Shown here piece after piece: positions 1 through 5,361 of a stretch of DNA of 11,173 nt. Position 1 is the first letter of the stretch; each line of letters starts with the position of its first letter. The stretch is from Rhodocyclales bacterium (GTDB lineage: Bacteria > Pseudomonadota > Gammaproteobacteria > Burkholderiales > Rhodocyclaceae). The notes beneath the pieces were generated by a model. It was not told the DNA's origin. It searched no databases and was given only the letters and a program-made list of their open reading frames with translations. The DNA is taken from positions 1 through 11,173 of the forward strand of contig JAJTBM010000058.1 in the NCBI GenBank assembly GCA_021286885.1, given 5' to 3'. The position numbers were made by a program, and so were the translations under genes.

Positions 1-3
1 TCT

Positions 4-50
4 TGGCGACGCAAGAAAGTAAGTCGCCCGCCGGGGCGAGTCCCGGCCAA
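4..50 (+). repeat. 47-base dispersed repeat, left copy
   Basis: This stretch matches the reverse complement of 11127-11173 at 43 of 47 positions. It contains a hairpin with perfect 6-base arms, GCCGGG at 30-35 and CCCGGC at 42-47, around a 6-base loop; one of the four differences between the copies lies in that loop. It has no start codon or gene of its own, although two frames stay open from the window edge for about 110-120 bases. It resembles the short palindromic intergenic repeats scattered in many proteobacterial genomes. The family assignment is inference. Confidence 0.7.
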
Positions 51-75
51 CGGGGATGGGGTAAGGGAAAGTGGC

Positions 76-101
76 TTGAAAAAATGCAGGAGTCGTATAA
101 T
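76..101 (+). promoter_or_regulatory. candidate promoter reading toward the integron cassettes
   Basis: A perfect -10 hexamer TATAAT lies at 96-101. The best -35 match, TTGAAA at 76-81, is only 14 bases upstream, shorter than the usual 16-18, so the promoter is doubtful. It points toward the cassette gene at 385. If active it could play the role of the cassette promoter of an integron. The rest of 102-140 shows nothing recognisable. Confidence 0.3.
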
Positions 102-140
102 CTGGAGCGTATTTGATAACTAATTTTGGTACGCTTTTGG

Positions 141-228
141 TATCAACGGGTTGGCGCTGGCGTTGACGGATTACGCGACAGTGCCGAAAAATTGTGTGGC
201 ACACCGTATCGTCTAGTTCACGTTAGGC
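141..228 (+). other. degenerate attC (or attI) recombination site
   Basis: The right end is a canonical integron core, GTTAGGC at 222-228, preceded by TTCAC. The same 12 bases TTCACGTTAGGC recur at the end of the clear attC (356-367). Upstream, 165-185 and 198-213 form an imperfect stem (GACG, AT, ACG and GTGCC pair in order, with unpaired bases on the left arm), as attC hairpins do. The left core would be TATCAAC at 141-147, which keeps only the AAC of the consensus RYYYAAC. It could instead be the attI site of the integron. Confidence 0.42.
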
Positions 229-361
229 CATCGGAGTCCACTAGTGACTAACCGACCCGATGAATTGTTTGAATTGGCTCTTCATTCACTGGCCTAACCC
301 TACGGTCAACCGAACAGCTCAAAAGCCGCACTACGCGCTCCAGCTGCCGGTCACCTTCACG
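223..361 (+). other. 139-base integron cassette without a gene
   Basis: The interval runs between two successive GTTAGGC cut points (222-228 and 361-367), so by the cassette rule (cut after the G of GTTRRRY) it forms a unit of 139 bases. More than half of it is the attC at 292-367. The remaining ~70 bases hold no gene with a ribosome binding site. A 9-base inverted repeat, GTTAGGCCA at 222-230 and TGGCCTAAC at 290-298, brackets it. Short gene-less cassettes are known in chromosomal integrons. The call depends on the 222 core being a true site. Confidence 0.4.
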
Positions 362-367
362 TTAGGC
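292..367 (+). other. attC recombination site of an integron cassette
   Basis: This is a canonical 76-base attC. It opens with the R'' core GCCTAAC (292-298) and closes with the R' core GTTAGGC (361-367), perfect reverse complements. Between them the arms pair imperfectly: GGT, A, CCG and CAGCT on the left match the right arm in order, with extra unpaired bases on one side. Such bulges are what the integron integrase IntI uses to recognise the folded bottom strand. Cassette insertion would occur after the G at 361. No integrase gene is in the window. Confidence 0.88.
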
Positions 368-373
368 ATTTCT

Positions 374-378
374 AGGAG
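374..378 (+). promoter_or_regulatory. ribosome binding site fixing a TTG start
   Basis: AGGAG lies 6 bases before the TTG at 385. It is the only good ribosome binding site near the 5' end of the cassette gene, and it sits a few bases after the attC, as usual for cassette genes. The first in-frame ATG, at 442, has no comparable site. Confidence 0.7.
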
Positions 379-384
379 TCTTAC

Positions 385-837
385 TTGCCTGTCTTCGCCG
401 TAAAACACATAGTAAAGGACCACGGTCCTCTCTCAAAAATTATGAGAGAAATTAAAAAAACACCGTATTCGTACACATCGAAAGACTACGAAGCCTCTAT
501 TGCTGCCAAGGGAAATTACATTTATGTAATCGAAGTACGCACCGAGAAAAATGGGGTTCGTAGCTATTGGCTTGGGTATAAATACAAAGCATTCGAATCG
601 CTCCAGCGAGCCGGCGGCGCTCGCTGGAAAGAAAAGTTTAAGTACAAGAACTCCGCACACCCTACGGGAAAAGCCGATGGAATGTATTTCGAAGACCCAA
701 TTAGAATCACAGATGTCGACATTTGTGATTGGCTGTCGTCTAAACAGCCTGGCATGGCAGAAATTCCTTTCCGCTTGGTGAGCTCCATCGAAGAAGTGCT
801 GAACAACCCCACCAATGGAGCTATCGCCTTTGCCTAA
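385..837 (+). CDS. integron cassette protein of unknown function (150 aa)
   Basis: I do not recognise the family. The protein is soluble, without signal peptide or membrane segment. The N-terminal ~45 residues are basic (several Lys). Residues ~43-68 look like two beta strands with many aromatics (YIYVIEVR, then SYWLGYKYKA). The C-terminal third is acidic and holds DVDICDWL and a possible final helix. The gene starts with TTG, chosen for the AGGAG 6 bases upstream, and its TAA stop (835-837) lies inside the first core of the next attC, which is typical of cassette genes. It is much richer in A/T than every other gene here (for example a run of A at ~454-460), so it was probably acquired from another genome. 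Transcription would come from outside the cassette. That it is a gene is well supported; any function would be a guess. Confidence 0.82.
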   Translation: MPVFAVKHIVKDHGPLSKIMREIKKTPYSYTSKDYEASIAAKGNYIYVIEVRTEKNGVRSYWLGYKYKAFESLQRAGGARWKEKFKYKNSAHPTGKADGMYFEDPIRITDVDICDWLSSKQPGMAEIPFRLVSSIEEVLNNPTNGAIAFA

Positions 838-903
838 GCATTCCATCGAGGGGATGCCCAACCGGCTACGCCGGTCGGTCACCCCTCATGTCAAATATTA
901 GCG
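832..903 (+). other. degenerate attC at the end of the cassette gene
   Basis: A hairpin-forming site of 72 bases follows the cassette gene and includes its stop codon. The inner stem is perfect: ACCGGC (861-866), loop TAC, GCCGGT (870-875). The outer arms GAGGGG (848-853) and CCCCTC (882-887) also pair, with mismatched and extra bases between. The end cores are altered: GCCTAAG at 832-838 for RYYYAAC, and ATTAGCG at 897-903 for GTTRRRY, so the essential GTT has become ATT. The site is probably recombination-poor. A role as transcription terminator is less likely because no T-run follows the stem. Confidence 0.65.
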
Positions 904-910
904 GCCCACC

Positions 911-1747
911 CTAAAACAAAACACACCACCCCCCAATTACCCCCACCACCGCCCCCTCCCTCTCCCGATGCGGCACATGCCGCGTATCCGGCATCAGCAC
1001 CAACTCCGCTGCCCCCGCCACCCCTGCAGCAATCGCACGCGGCTGATCAGCAGAGCCGTATTCGTCCTGGGCGCCGTGAATCACCAGGGTTGGGCAGCGT
1101 ACGGCGGGGAGGATGGGGTGCAGACTCCAGTCGGCAAAGGCGGGGGAAAGCCAGGTTTCGGTCCAGGCATTGAGCACCCAGCGGGCTTTGGGGCCGTGGT
1201 AGCGCTCCAGGCGGGCGAAGGCGGTGGGGTCGGCGAACTGGTCGCGGGCTTCGACGATGCCGGCGCGGGTCAGGTTTTCGACGAAGCACTGGGCGGCCAT
1301 GGTGATGAGGGCGACGCAGCGTTCGGGGTGGGCGGCGGCGCTGTGGACGGCCATGCCGCCGCCGACGCTGTGGCCGCAGGCGATGAAGCGCTCAACCCCG
1401 AAGGCGGCGAGGACGTGGGGCAGGTACAGGGTGGCCTCTTCGCGGATGAAATCCAGGCTCAGGGTGTCGTGGCGCGGGTCTGAGGCGCCAAAGCCGAGGC
1501 GGTCGTAGGCGATCACCCGGCGCCCGAGGGCGTGGGCCAGGGCGGCGGGAAAGCTGCGCCACAGCTCGACGCAGCCGAGGGAATCGTGGAACAGAATCAC
1601 CGGGGGGCGTTCCGGGTCGGCCTGGGGCGGAGTCCAGCTGCGGGCGTGGATCTGGCCGCCCGGAACGGGGATGGAGTGGGTAGCGCAGGTGGGCTGGGTG
1701 GCGGCGCCTGGCGCGGTGGTGGGCAGGGCGTTGGGCTGCTTGCTCAT
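911..1747 (-). CDS. alpha/beta hydrolase
   Basis: A 278-residue alpha/beta-hydrolase-fold enzyme acting on an unknown ester, lactone or C-C substrate. The catalytic triad is visible: Ser127 in the nucleophile elbow GHSVG, Asp228 in GAQDEYG, and His257 in DTRHVPH. The segment VILFHDSLG near residue 50 fits the oxyanion-hole strand, and YDRLGFGASD (81-90) is the standard motif following strand 4. Residues 1-25 are an Ala/Thr/Pro-rich extension before the fold; no clear signal peptide is seen. The ATG at 1747 has no strong ribosome binding site. The gene lies 62 bases downstream of azlD on the same strand, so it may be the last gene of the azlCD operon. Its stop is only 7 bases from the degenerate attC. 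Fold and triad are certain; substrate is not. Confidence 0.9.
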   Translation of the reverse strand: MSKQPNALPTTAPGAATQPTCATHSIPVPGGQIHARSWTPPQADPERPPVILFHDSLGCVELWRSFPAALAHALGRRVIAYDRLGFGASDPRHDTLSLDFIREEATLYLPHVLAAFGVERFIACGHSVGGGMAVHSAAAHPERCVALITMAAQCFVENLTRAGIVEARDQFADPTAFARLERYHGPKARWVLNAWTETWLSPAFADWSLHPILPAVRCPTLVIHGAQDEYGSADQPRAIAAGVAGAAELVLMPDTRHVPHREREGAVVGVIGGWCVLF

Positions 1748-1809
1748 GATTTTCTGGGTATCGGGTACGGCATGCTGTTCTCGAAACGTCCCCGCTCCCT
1801 TGAAAATCT

Positions 1810-2103
1810 TCAGAGCAGGTGACGCAGGGCTCCGGTGGCCACCACGCCCACGATGACGGTGGGCAGCAGCGACAGCCGGGTGGCCGCTGCCAGGGTAATC
1901 AACAGCCCCAGCAGGGTGGCCGGTTCAGAGGATACAAAGACTGGGGCGATGACGGAAATCAGCACACATCCCGGCACACTTTCCATCACCCGCTGCATGC
2001 GCGGGCTGAGGCGGCGCCCGTGGAGCAGCACATAACCCAGGATGCGGCTCAGGTAGGTGGAAAGGGCCATCAGCACCAGGGTGAGCAGGGTGAGGCGATC
2101 CAT
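1810..2103 (-). CDS. azlD: AzlD-family branched-chain amino-acid exporter subunit
   Basis: A small hydrophobic membrane protein of 97 residues, the normal size for AzlD (YgaH in E. coli). It has about three to four membrane segments, the first at ~3-25 containing TYLSRILGY. AzlD works with the larger AzlC subunit to export branched-chain amino acids such as valine or their analogues across the inner membrane. The start at 2103 is set by overlap: on the minus strand the azlC stop and this start share one base (TGATG), which indicates translational coupling. A longer in-frame version starting at ~2250 would run through azlC in another frame and is not accepted. Confidence 0.88.
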   Translation of the reverse strand: MDRLTLLTLVLMALSTYLSRILGYVLLHGRRLSPRMQRVMESVPGCVLISVIAPVFVSSEPATLLGLLITLAAATRLSLLPTVIVGVVATGALRHLL

Positions 2104-2858
2104 CAGGCGTCCTCCCCCAGCACCAGGGCGGCGGCGAGGCCAGACACCGCGCCGGCGGCCACATACCAGGCGCCGGGCACGAGGCGGGACACCAGCGCCG
2201 CCACCACCAGACTCACCATCCACGGGCGCGCCGCCCGCAGCCCGGGCCACATGCCCTTGAGCAGCACCAGAAACACCGCAGCAAAGGCCATGTCGCAGCC
2301 GTAATCCTCCAGATTGCCGAGCACCGGGCCCAGGGCCGCACCCAGCCAGGTGAAGCTGACCCAGGTTGCATACATCCCAAGCGCGGCGCCCAGGTAATAG
2401 GGCAGGCTGATGTGCGCCACGCCCCGCTTGCGGGCATCGGCCAAGGACAGGGCCCAGCTTTCATCGCACATGAAAAACAGCAGGCCCAGGGCCCGGCGGC
2501 GCGACACCCGGCGCAGATAGGCGGCCAGCACGCCGCCCATCAGGATGTGACGGCTATTCACCAGAAACGACATGGCCACAATCAGCAGCACCTGGGGCGG
2601 ATTGGTCCACAGGCTCATGGCGGTGAATTCGGAGCCGCCGCCAAAATTGAGGCCGGTCATGAGCGGCACCGTGAGCACGCTCAGGCCTTTCTGGGTGGCC
2701 TGGGCGCCCAGCACCAGCGCAAACGGAATAAAGCCGATCAGCACCGGCAGCGCATCGCGCAGCCCGCGCAGGGCTTCACGGCGCCGGGCCGAGGCAGCAG
2801 CAGAAGACGGGAGGGCCAGGGAAGAGGAGCTGGAAAGGCTGCGCGAACTACCGGACAT
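2103..2858 (-). CDS. azlC: AzlC-family branched-chain amino-acid exporter subunit
   Basis: A 251-residue multi-pass membrane protein of the AzlC/YgaZ family, the main subunit of the AzlCD exporter. Family features: RGLRDALPVLIGFIPFALVLG at the first membrane segment (shown here only in part as a landmark, ~residues 31-51), the GLNFGGGSEFTA region, NSRHILMG, and MCDESWAL, all usual AzlC landmarks. Residues 3-28 are a Ser/Ala-rich tail not typical of the family. The start is uncertain: ATG at 2858 is preferred over an upstream TTG at 2903, because the upstream version would place the 17-base palindrome (2876-2892) inside the coding sequence. Neither has a good ribosome binding site. It is followed directly by azlD and diverges from an Lrp-type regulator, as in the B. 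subtilis azlB-azlC-azlD cluster. Confidence 0.9.
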   Translation of the reverse strand: MSGSSRSLSSSSSLALPSSAAASARRREALRGLRDALPVLIGFIPFALVLGAQATQKGLSVLTVPLMTGLNFGGGSEFTAMSLWTNPPQVLLIVAMSFLVNSRHILMGGVLAAYLRRVSRRRALGLLFFMCDESWALSLADARKRGVAHISLPYYLGAALGMYATWVSFTWLGAALGPVLGNLEDYGCDMAFAAVFLVLLKGMWPGLRAARPWMVSLVVAALVSRLVPGAWYVAAGAVSGLAAALVLGEDA

Positions 2859-2871
2859 GACAGGGCACAAA

Positions 2872-2897
2872 CAGATGAATTGGAGCAATTCATTCTG
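2872..2897. promoter_or_regulatory. palindromic operator, probably for the Lrp-type regulator
   Basis: The core is a perfect inverted repeat, TGAATTG-GAG-CAATTCA (2876-2892). It is extended by CAGA on the left (2872-2875) and TCTG on the right (2894-2897) with one extra T. It lies 18 bases upstream of the azlC start. On the minus strand TTGGCA (2899-2904) could be a -35 element, with the palindrome in the spacer and -10 region, so bound protein would block azlC transcription. Lrp/AsnC proteins bind A/T-rich imperfect palindromes of about this size. The palindrome is seen; its ligand is inferred from position. Confidence 0.6.
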
Positions 2898-2994
2898 TGC
2901 CAAAGCCGCTGAAATTTGGTTTCTTTATCGGCTCAAAAAGCGCGCTTTAAGGCATAAAATGCCACATTTCTGGATAAAACGGAATTTTGTTCCA

Positions 2995-3453
2995 ATGGAA
3001 CTCGATGCCCTGGATTTGCGTATCCTGCGCGCCCTGCAAAAGGATGGCCGGCTGCAGAACAATGAACTCGCCCGAGAAGTGGGCCTTTCCCCCTCGCCCT
3101 GCCTGCGCCGGGTGCGCCAGCTTGAAGAGGCGGGCGTGATCAAGGGCTATGTGGCCCTGCTCGACCCGGCCCTGGTCGGGCGCCAGCTCACCATTTTTGC
3201 CCGGGTGTGGCTGCGCGGGCAGGACGTGGAAACCGTCCAGGCCTTCACCGATGCAATCCGCCAGCTCCCCGAGGTGCTCGAATGCCACCTGATGGTGGGC
3301 GACTGCGATTTCCTGCTGCGCATCGCCATCGCCAATCTGGACGAATACCGCCGGTTTCAGGTAGAGCACCTGACCAAGATTCCGTCGGTGCAGAGCGTCA
3401 AGACCGAGATCCCGATCCAGATCATCAAGCAGACCACCGAGCTGCCGATCTGA
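2995..3453 (+). CDS. Lrp/AsnC-family transcriptional regulator
   Basis: A 152-residue feast/famine regulator of standard length. Residues 3-60 form the helix-turn-helix domain (LDALDLRILRALQKDGR, then NELAREVGLSPSPCLRRV as recognition region). Residues ~65-145 form the ligand-binding RAM domain (FARVWLRG, HLMVGDCDFLLRI, and the final strands of the effector site). Family members bind amino acids and form octamers. The ATG at 2995 fits the usual family start (M-x-LD-x-x-D). An in-frame ATG at 2959 has AAGG 6 bases upstream and would add 12 residues, so the start is not certain. The gene diverges from azlCD and is the expected regulator of the exporter, as AzlB is in B. subtilis. Regulation by a branched-chain amino acid is inference. 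Confidence 0.93.
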   Translation: MELDALDLRILRALQKDGRLQNNELAREVGLSPSPCLRRVRQLEEAGVIKGYVALLDPALVGRQLTIFARVWLRGQDVETVQAFTDAIRQLPEVLECHLMVGDCDFLLRIAIANLDEYRRFQVEHLTKIPSVQSVKTEIPIQIIKQTTELPI

Positions 3454-3459
3454 ACCGGG

Positions 3460-3489
3460 CGCCCTGCGCATCCAATCCACAGGGCGTTT
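3460..3489. terminator. weak hairpin between convergent genes
   Basis: CGCCCTG (3460-3466) and CAGGGCG (3480-3486) form a perfect 7-base stem with a 13-base loop, followed by only three T. It lies in the 35-base gap between the convergent Lrp-type gene and the NERD gene. It could help end transcription, but the long loop and short T-run make it weak. Confidence 0.35.
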
Positions 3490-4691
3490 CAGCCCTCCAT
3501 CCCCGCCCGCGCCCGGGCGGCGCGCTTGTACGGGAAATCGTGCTGACAGCGGCGGCAATAGGCTTTGCCGCCGAAACGCTCGCGCCTATCCCAGCAGAAG
3601 CGGGCGACTTCGGCGGGAATGTCTGCCTTGCAGGAATAGCAGTAATAGGACTTGGGGCTGCTGTCTTCGGCGTGCTCGGTAGATTCGGCAAGCTCGGCAA
3701 CCGTTACTGCGGGCGCCACGGCCCGGTAAACAGGCGCCGGCTCGGCCACGCCGGGCGCCGGGCTGTGGATAAGTTTTTCGGGCACGGGCGTTGAACTTGT
3801 ATACAAGATTTTCCAGCGGCAGCTCTTGTCCTGGTGGCCCAGACAGGCCAGGTATTTGGCGCGGCTGCCATCGGCCTGGGCGGGGCCGGCGGCGATGCGG
3901 ACTTCGTGTTTGCCGCACTGGGGGCATAGGCTGCCCGGCTGGGGGGCCAGAGCCTGTGCCTGTGCCTGTGCCTGTGCGGCAGGCGCAGATGGGGGAAGCG
4001 CAGCAGCTTGGGGCGTGGCTTCGGGCCGCTGCAGGGGGCGGTGGTGTTCCACCAGAAAACGGGCCACCTGCTGGGCCTCATCCCGCGACATGGACCACAG
4101 GGTATCCAGATTCAGCAGGGACGTATGTTGCTTGTGGCGCTCGGCCAACTGGCTGGCAATCTTGGGAGGCAGTTCGTCGGCTTTGTATACGTTTTTGGGC
4201 AGCGGCGTGCCCGGGCTGAGTTCAAACACCGCCGAGGTGGAAACCCCCACGTATACATCGAAAGGGCAGTAGCGAAAGCCCTTTTGCAGCACGAACAGGG
4301 CCTTGCCCAGAATCTTTTCCCGGTGGGTGCTCAGAAAATCCTGCAACAGCCGGGCCTGTTCCTGCACCTGCAGCACCGGCGAGGGCATGCCTTCCTGGCG
4401 GCCCCGGAATTCGCGAGTCCAGTGCTCGCGGTTTTCGTCGTGGCGGGTGATCAACACCTTGCTGTGCATGCTTTTGGATTCCACCAGGGCCAGCCCGTAA
4501 CGGGTAATGAGCAGGTGGTCGATCTGGAAGGCGTGAGCCCCATGCTCGATGCGCAGGTCGTGGAGCAGGAACACGTCGTCCTGGTCGGCAAAGCGTCGGT
4601 CGAGCAGAAAGGCCATCTGCTTTTCAGCGTCCTGGCCGGCTTTCAGGCGGGGGTCGGAAGTTTCGACGGGCTGGCGGGATTTGAGCAGCAT
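3489..4691 (-). CDS. NERD-domain protein with two C-terminal zinc ribbons
   Basis: A 400-residue cytoplasmic protein. Residues ~15-135 form a NERD (nuclease-related) domain: the core is QIDHLLIT, then GLALVESKSM, with Asp58, Glu71 and Lys73 matching the D...E-x-K active-site pattern of restriction-type nucleases. Residues 225-252 are a Pro/Ala/Gln linker with an AQ repeat, encoded by four GCCTGT units at 3952-3975. A first zinc ribbon follows (Cys256, Cys259, Cys283, Cys291) and resembles the topoisomerase I type. A second is at the C-terminus (Cys351, Cys354, Cys379, Cys382). Zinc ribbons suggest nucleic-acid binding. It is a single gene with its own candidate promoter and has no restriction or toxin partner beside it. 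The biological role is unknown; a DNA or RNA processing role is inference. Confidence 0.85.
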   Translation of the reverse strand: MLLKSRQPVETSDPRLKAGQDAEKQMAFLLDRRFADQDDVFLLHDLRIEHGAHAFQIDHLLITRYGLALVESKSMHSKVLITRHDENREHWTREFRGRQEGMPSPVLQVQEQARLLQDFLSTHREKILGKALFVLQKGFRYCPFDVYVGVSTSAVFELSPGTPLPKNVYKADELPPKIASQLAERHKQHTSLLNLDTLWSMSRDEAQQVARFLVEHHRPLQRPEATPQAAALPPSAPAAQAQAQAQALAPQPGSLCPQCGKHEVRIAAGPAQADGSRAKYLACLGHQDKSCRWKILYTSSTPVPEKLIHSPAPGVAEPAPVYRAVAPAVTVAELAESTEHAEDSSPKSYYCYSCKADIPAEVARFCWDRRERFGGKAYCRRCQHDFPYKRAARARAGMEG

Positions 4692-4729
4692 GGGGCAATG
4701 TCACAAATCTTCAAAGATCAGGAGCCCGG

Positions 4730-4759
4730 ATTATCCCGCCACCATTCCATTCAGGTAAA
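4730..4759 (-). promoter_or_regulatory. candidate promoter of the NERD gene
   Basis: On the minus strand TTTACC (4754-4759) and GATAAT (4730-4735) are separated by 18 bases, giving 4/6 and 5/6 matches to the sigma70 boxes. The start of transcription would be near 4723, leaving a leader of ~30 bases. A small perfect palindrome, ATCTT-CA-AAGAT, lies in that leader at 4707-4718. The A/T-rich stretch upstream (4760-4795) has a 7-base direct repeat, GCATATT, at 4779-4785 and 4790-4796. Confidence 0.4.
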
Positions 4760-4795
4760 TGCTTTTAGATTACGACGTGCATATTTAAAGCATAT

Positions 4796-5254
4796 TCAGG
4801 GCATCGGTGCCGGCCCGCGCTGGGCGGAATCCCGCAGGGCGGCCATCACCTCGCGCCAGGCGGCTTCGGCGCCAGGGCCGGCCTGCTGGAACAGGGCGTC
4901 GAGGCGCGCCATCTGGGTGCCGCTCAGTTCGGCCTCCAGCGCGAGGCCGGTGGTGCTCAGGTCCAGCAGCTTGCTGCGCCGATCCCGGTCGCTGGTGCTA
5001 GTGGTGATGAGCCCCGCATCCACCAGCTGGCGCAGGGGGGCATTAAGGGCCTGCTTGCTCACCCCCAGCACGCCCAGCAGGGCGCTCACGGTGATGCCCG
5101 GGTTGCGCGCCACAAAATACAGAATCCGGTGATGCACCCGGCCCAGGCCCCGTTGGGCGAGGATCGCATCCGGCGGCGCGGTGAAAGCCCGGTAGGCGTG
5201 AAACATCAGTTCAATGGCCGCATGGAGTTCGGCCTGGCGTTTTAGGTCAATCAT
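4796..5254 (-). CDS. MarR-family transcriptional regulator
   Basis: A 152-residue winged helix-turn-helix regulator of usual MarR length. Residues ~35-105 hold the DNA-binding domain: GLGRVHHRILYFVARNPG, the helix pair around SALLGVLGVSKQALN, and the wing with the family signature DRDRRSK near residue 95. Flanking helices (residues 5-30 and 110-145) form the dimer interface. It is transcribed divergently from the aminotransferase, and two copies of the palindrome GTCAA-N5-TTGAC lie between them, one covering its own start codon. It therefore probably represses itself and the aminotransferase until a small ligand releases it. The ligand cannot be told from sequence. Confidence 0.92.
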   Translation of the reverse strand: MIDLKRQAELHAAIELMFHAYRAFTAPPDAILAQRGLGRVHHRILYFVARNPGITVSALLGVLGVSKQALNAPLRQLVDAGLITTSTSDRDRRSKLLDLSTTGLALEAELSGTQMARLDALFQQAGPGAEAAWREVMAALRDSAQRGPAPMP

Positions 5255-5260
5255 ATTGAC
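5246..5260. promoter_or_regulatory. operator 1, GTCAA-N5-TTGAC, over the MarR start codon
   Basis: The perfect palindrome GTCAATCATATTGAC has arms of 6 bases (GTCAAT/ATTGAC). The start codon of the MarR-type gene (5252-5254) is in its centre, so bound protein would block that gene directly. The same arms recur at 5303-5317, and a single half-site TTGAC lies at 5266-5270. Confidence 0.7.
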
Positions 5261-5265
5261 TTTTC

Positions 5266-5295
5266 TTGACTTGGCTGCACCAGCAGGTTTAGGAT
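5266..5295 (+). promoter_or_regulatory. candidate promoter of the aminotransferase
   Basis: TTGACT (5266-5271) matches the -35 box at 5/6 and TAGGAT (5290-5295) the -10 box at 4/6, with 18 bases between. Transcription would start near 5302, at the edge of operator 2, consistent with repression by the divergent MarR-type protein. Confidence 0.42.
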
Positions 5296-5301
5296 CAACT
5301 A

Positions 5302-5318
5302 CGTCAACAACATTGACG
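5302..5318. promoter_or_regulatory. operator 2, GTCAA-N5-TTGAC
   Basis: CGTCAACAACATTGACG is a perfect palindrome with 6-base arms and a 5-base spacer. Its inner GTCAA...TTGAC (5303-5317) is identical in arms and spacing to operator 1, and the spacers differ, as expected for two sites of one dimeric regulator. The centres of the two sites are 57 bases apart. Confidence 0.7.
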
Positions 5319-5348
5319 CAGTTTGCCAGATTCCCCCCATCGTTGCCC

Positions 5349-5353
5349 AGGAG
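5349..5353 (+). promoter_or_regulatory. ribosome binding site fixing the aminotransferase start
   Basis: AGGAG lies 8 bases before the ATG at 5362. An in-frame TTG at 5323 would add 13 residues but has no ribosome binding site and lies just after operator 2, so 5362 is preferred. Confidence 0.7.
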
Positions 5354-5361
5354 CCTTGCCC

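Noticed and set aside
260..403. Small open frame starting at ATG 260 and running through the attC
   Set aside because: It has no ribosome binding site and consists mainly of translated attC sequence, a well-known source of false small proteins.
430..448. CTCTCA/TGAGAG hairpin inside the cassette gene
   Set aside because: Six-base stem within coding sequence and not near a regulatory position; likely chance in A/T-rich DNA.
968..1483. Gly/Val-rich plus-strand frame opposite the hydrolase
   Set aside because: Shadow of the hydrolase gene, low complexity, no ribosome binding site.
2572..2994. In-frame extension of the Lrp-type gene upstream to 2572
   Set aside because: It would overlap azlC and the operator region, and Lrp proteins start close to the helix-turn-helix as at 2995.
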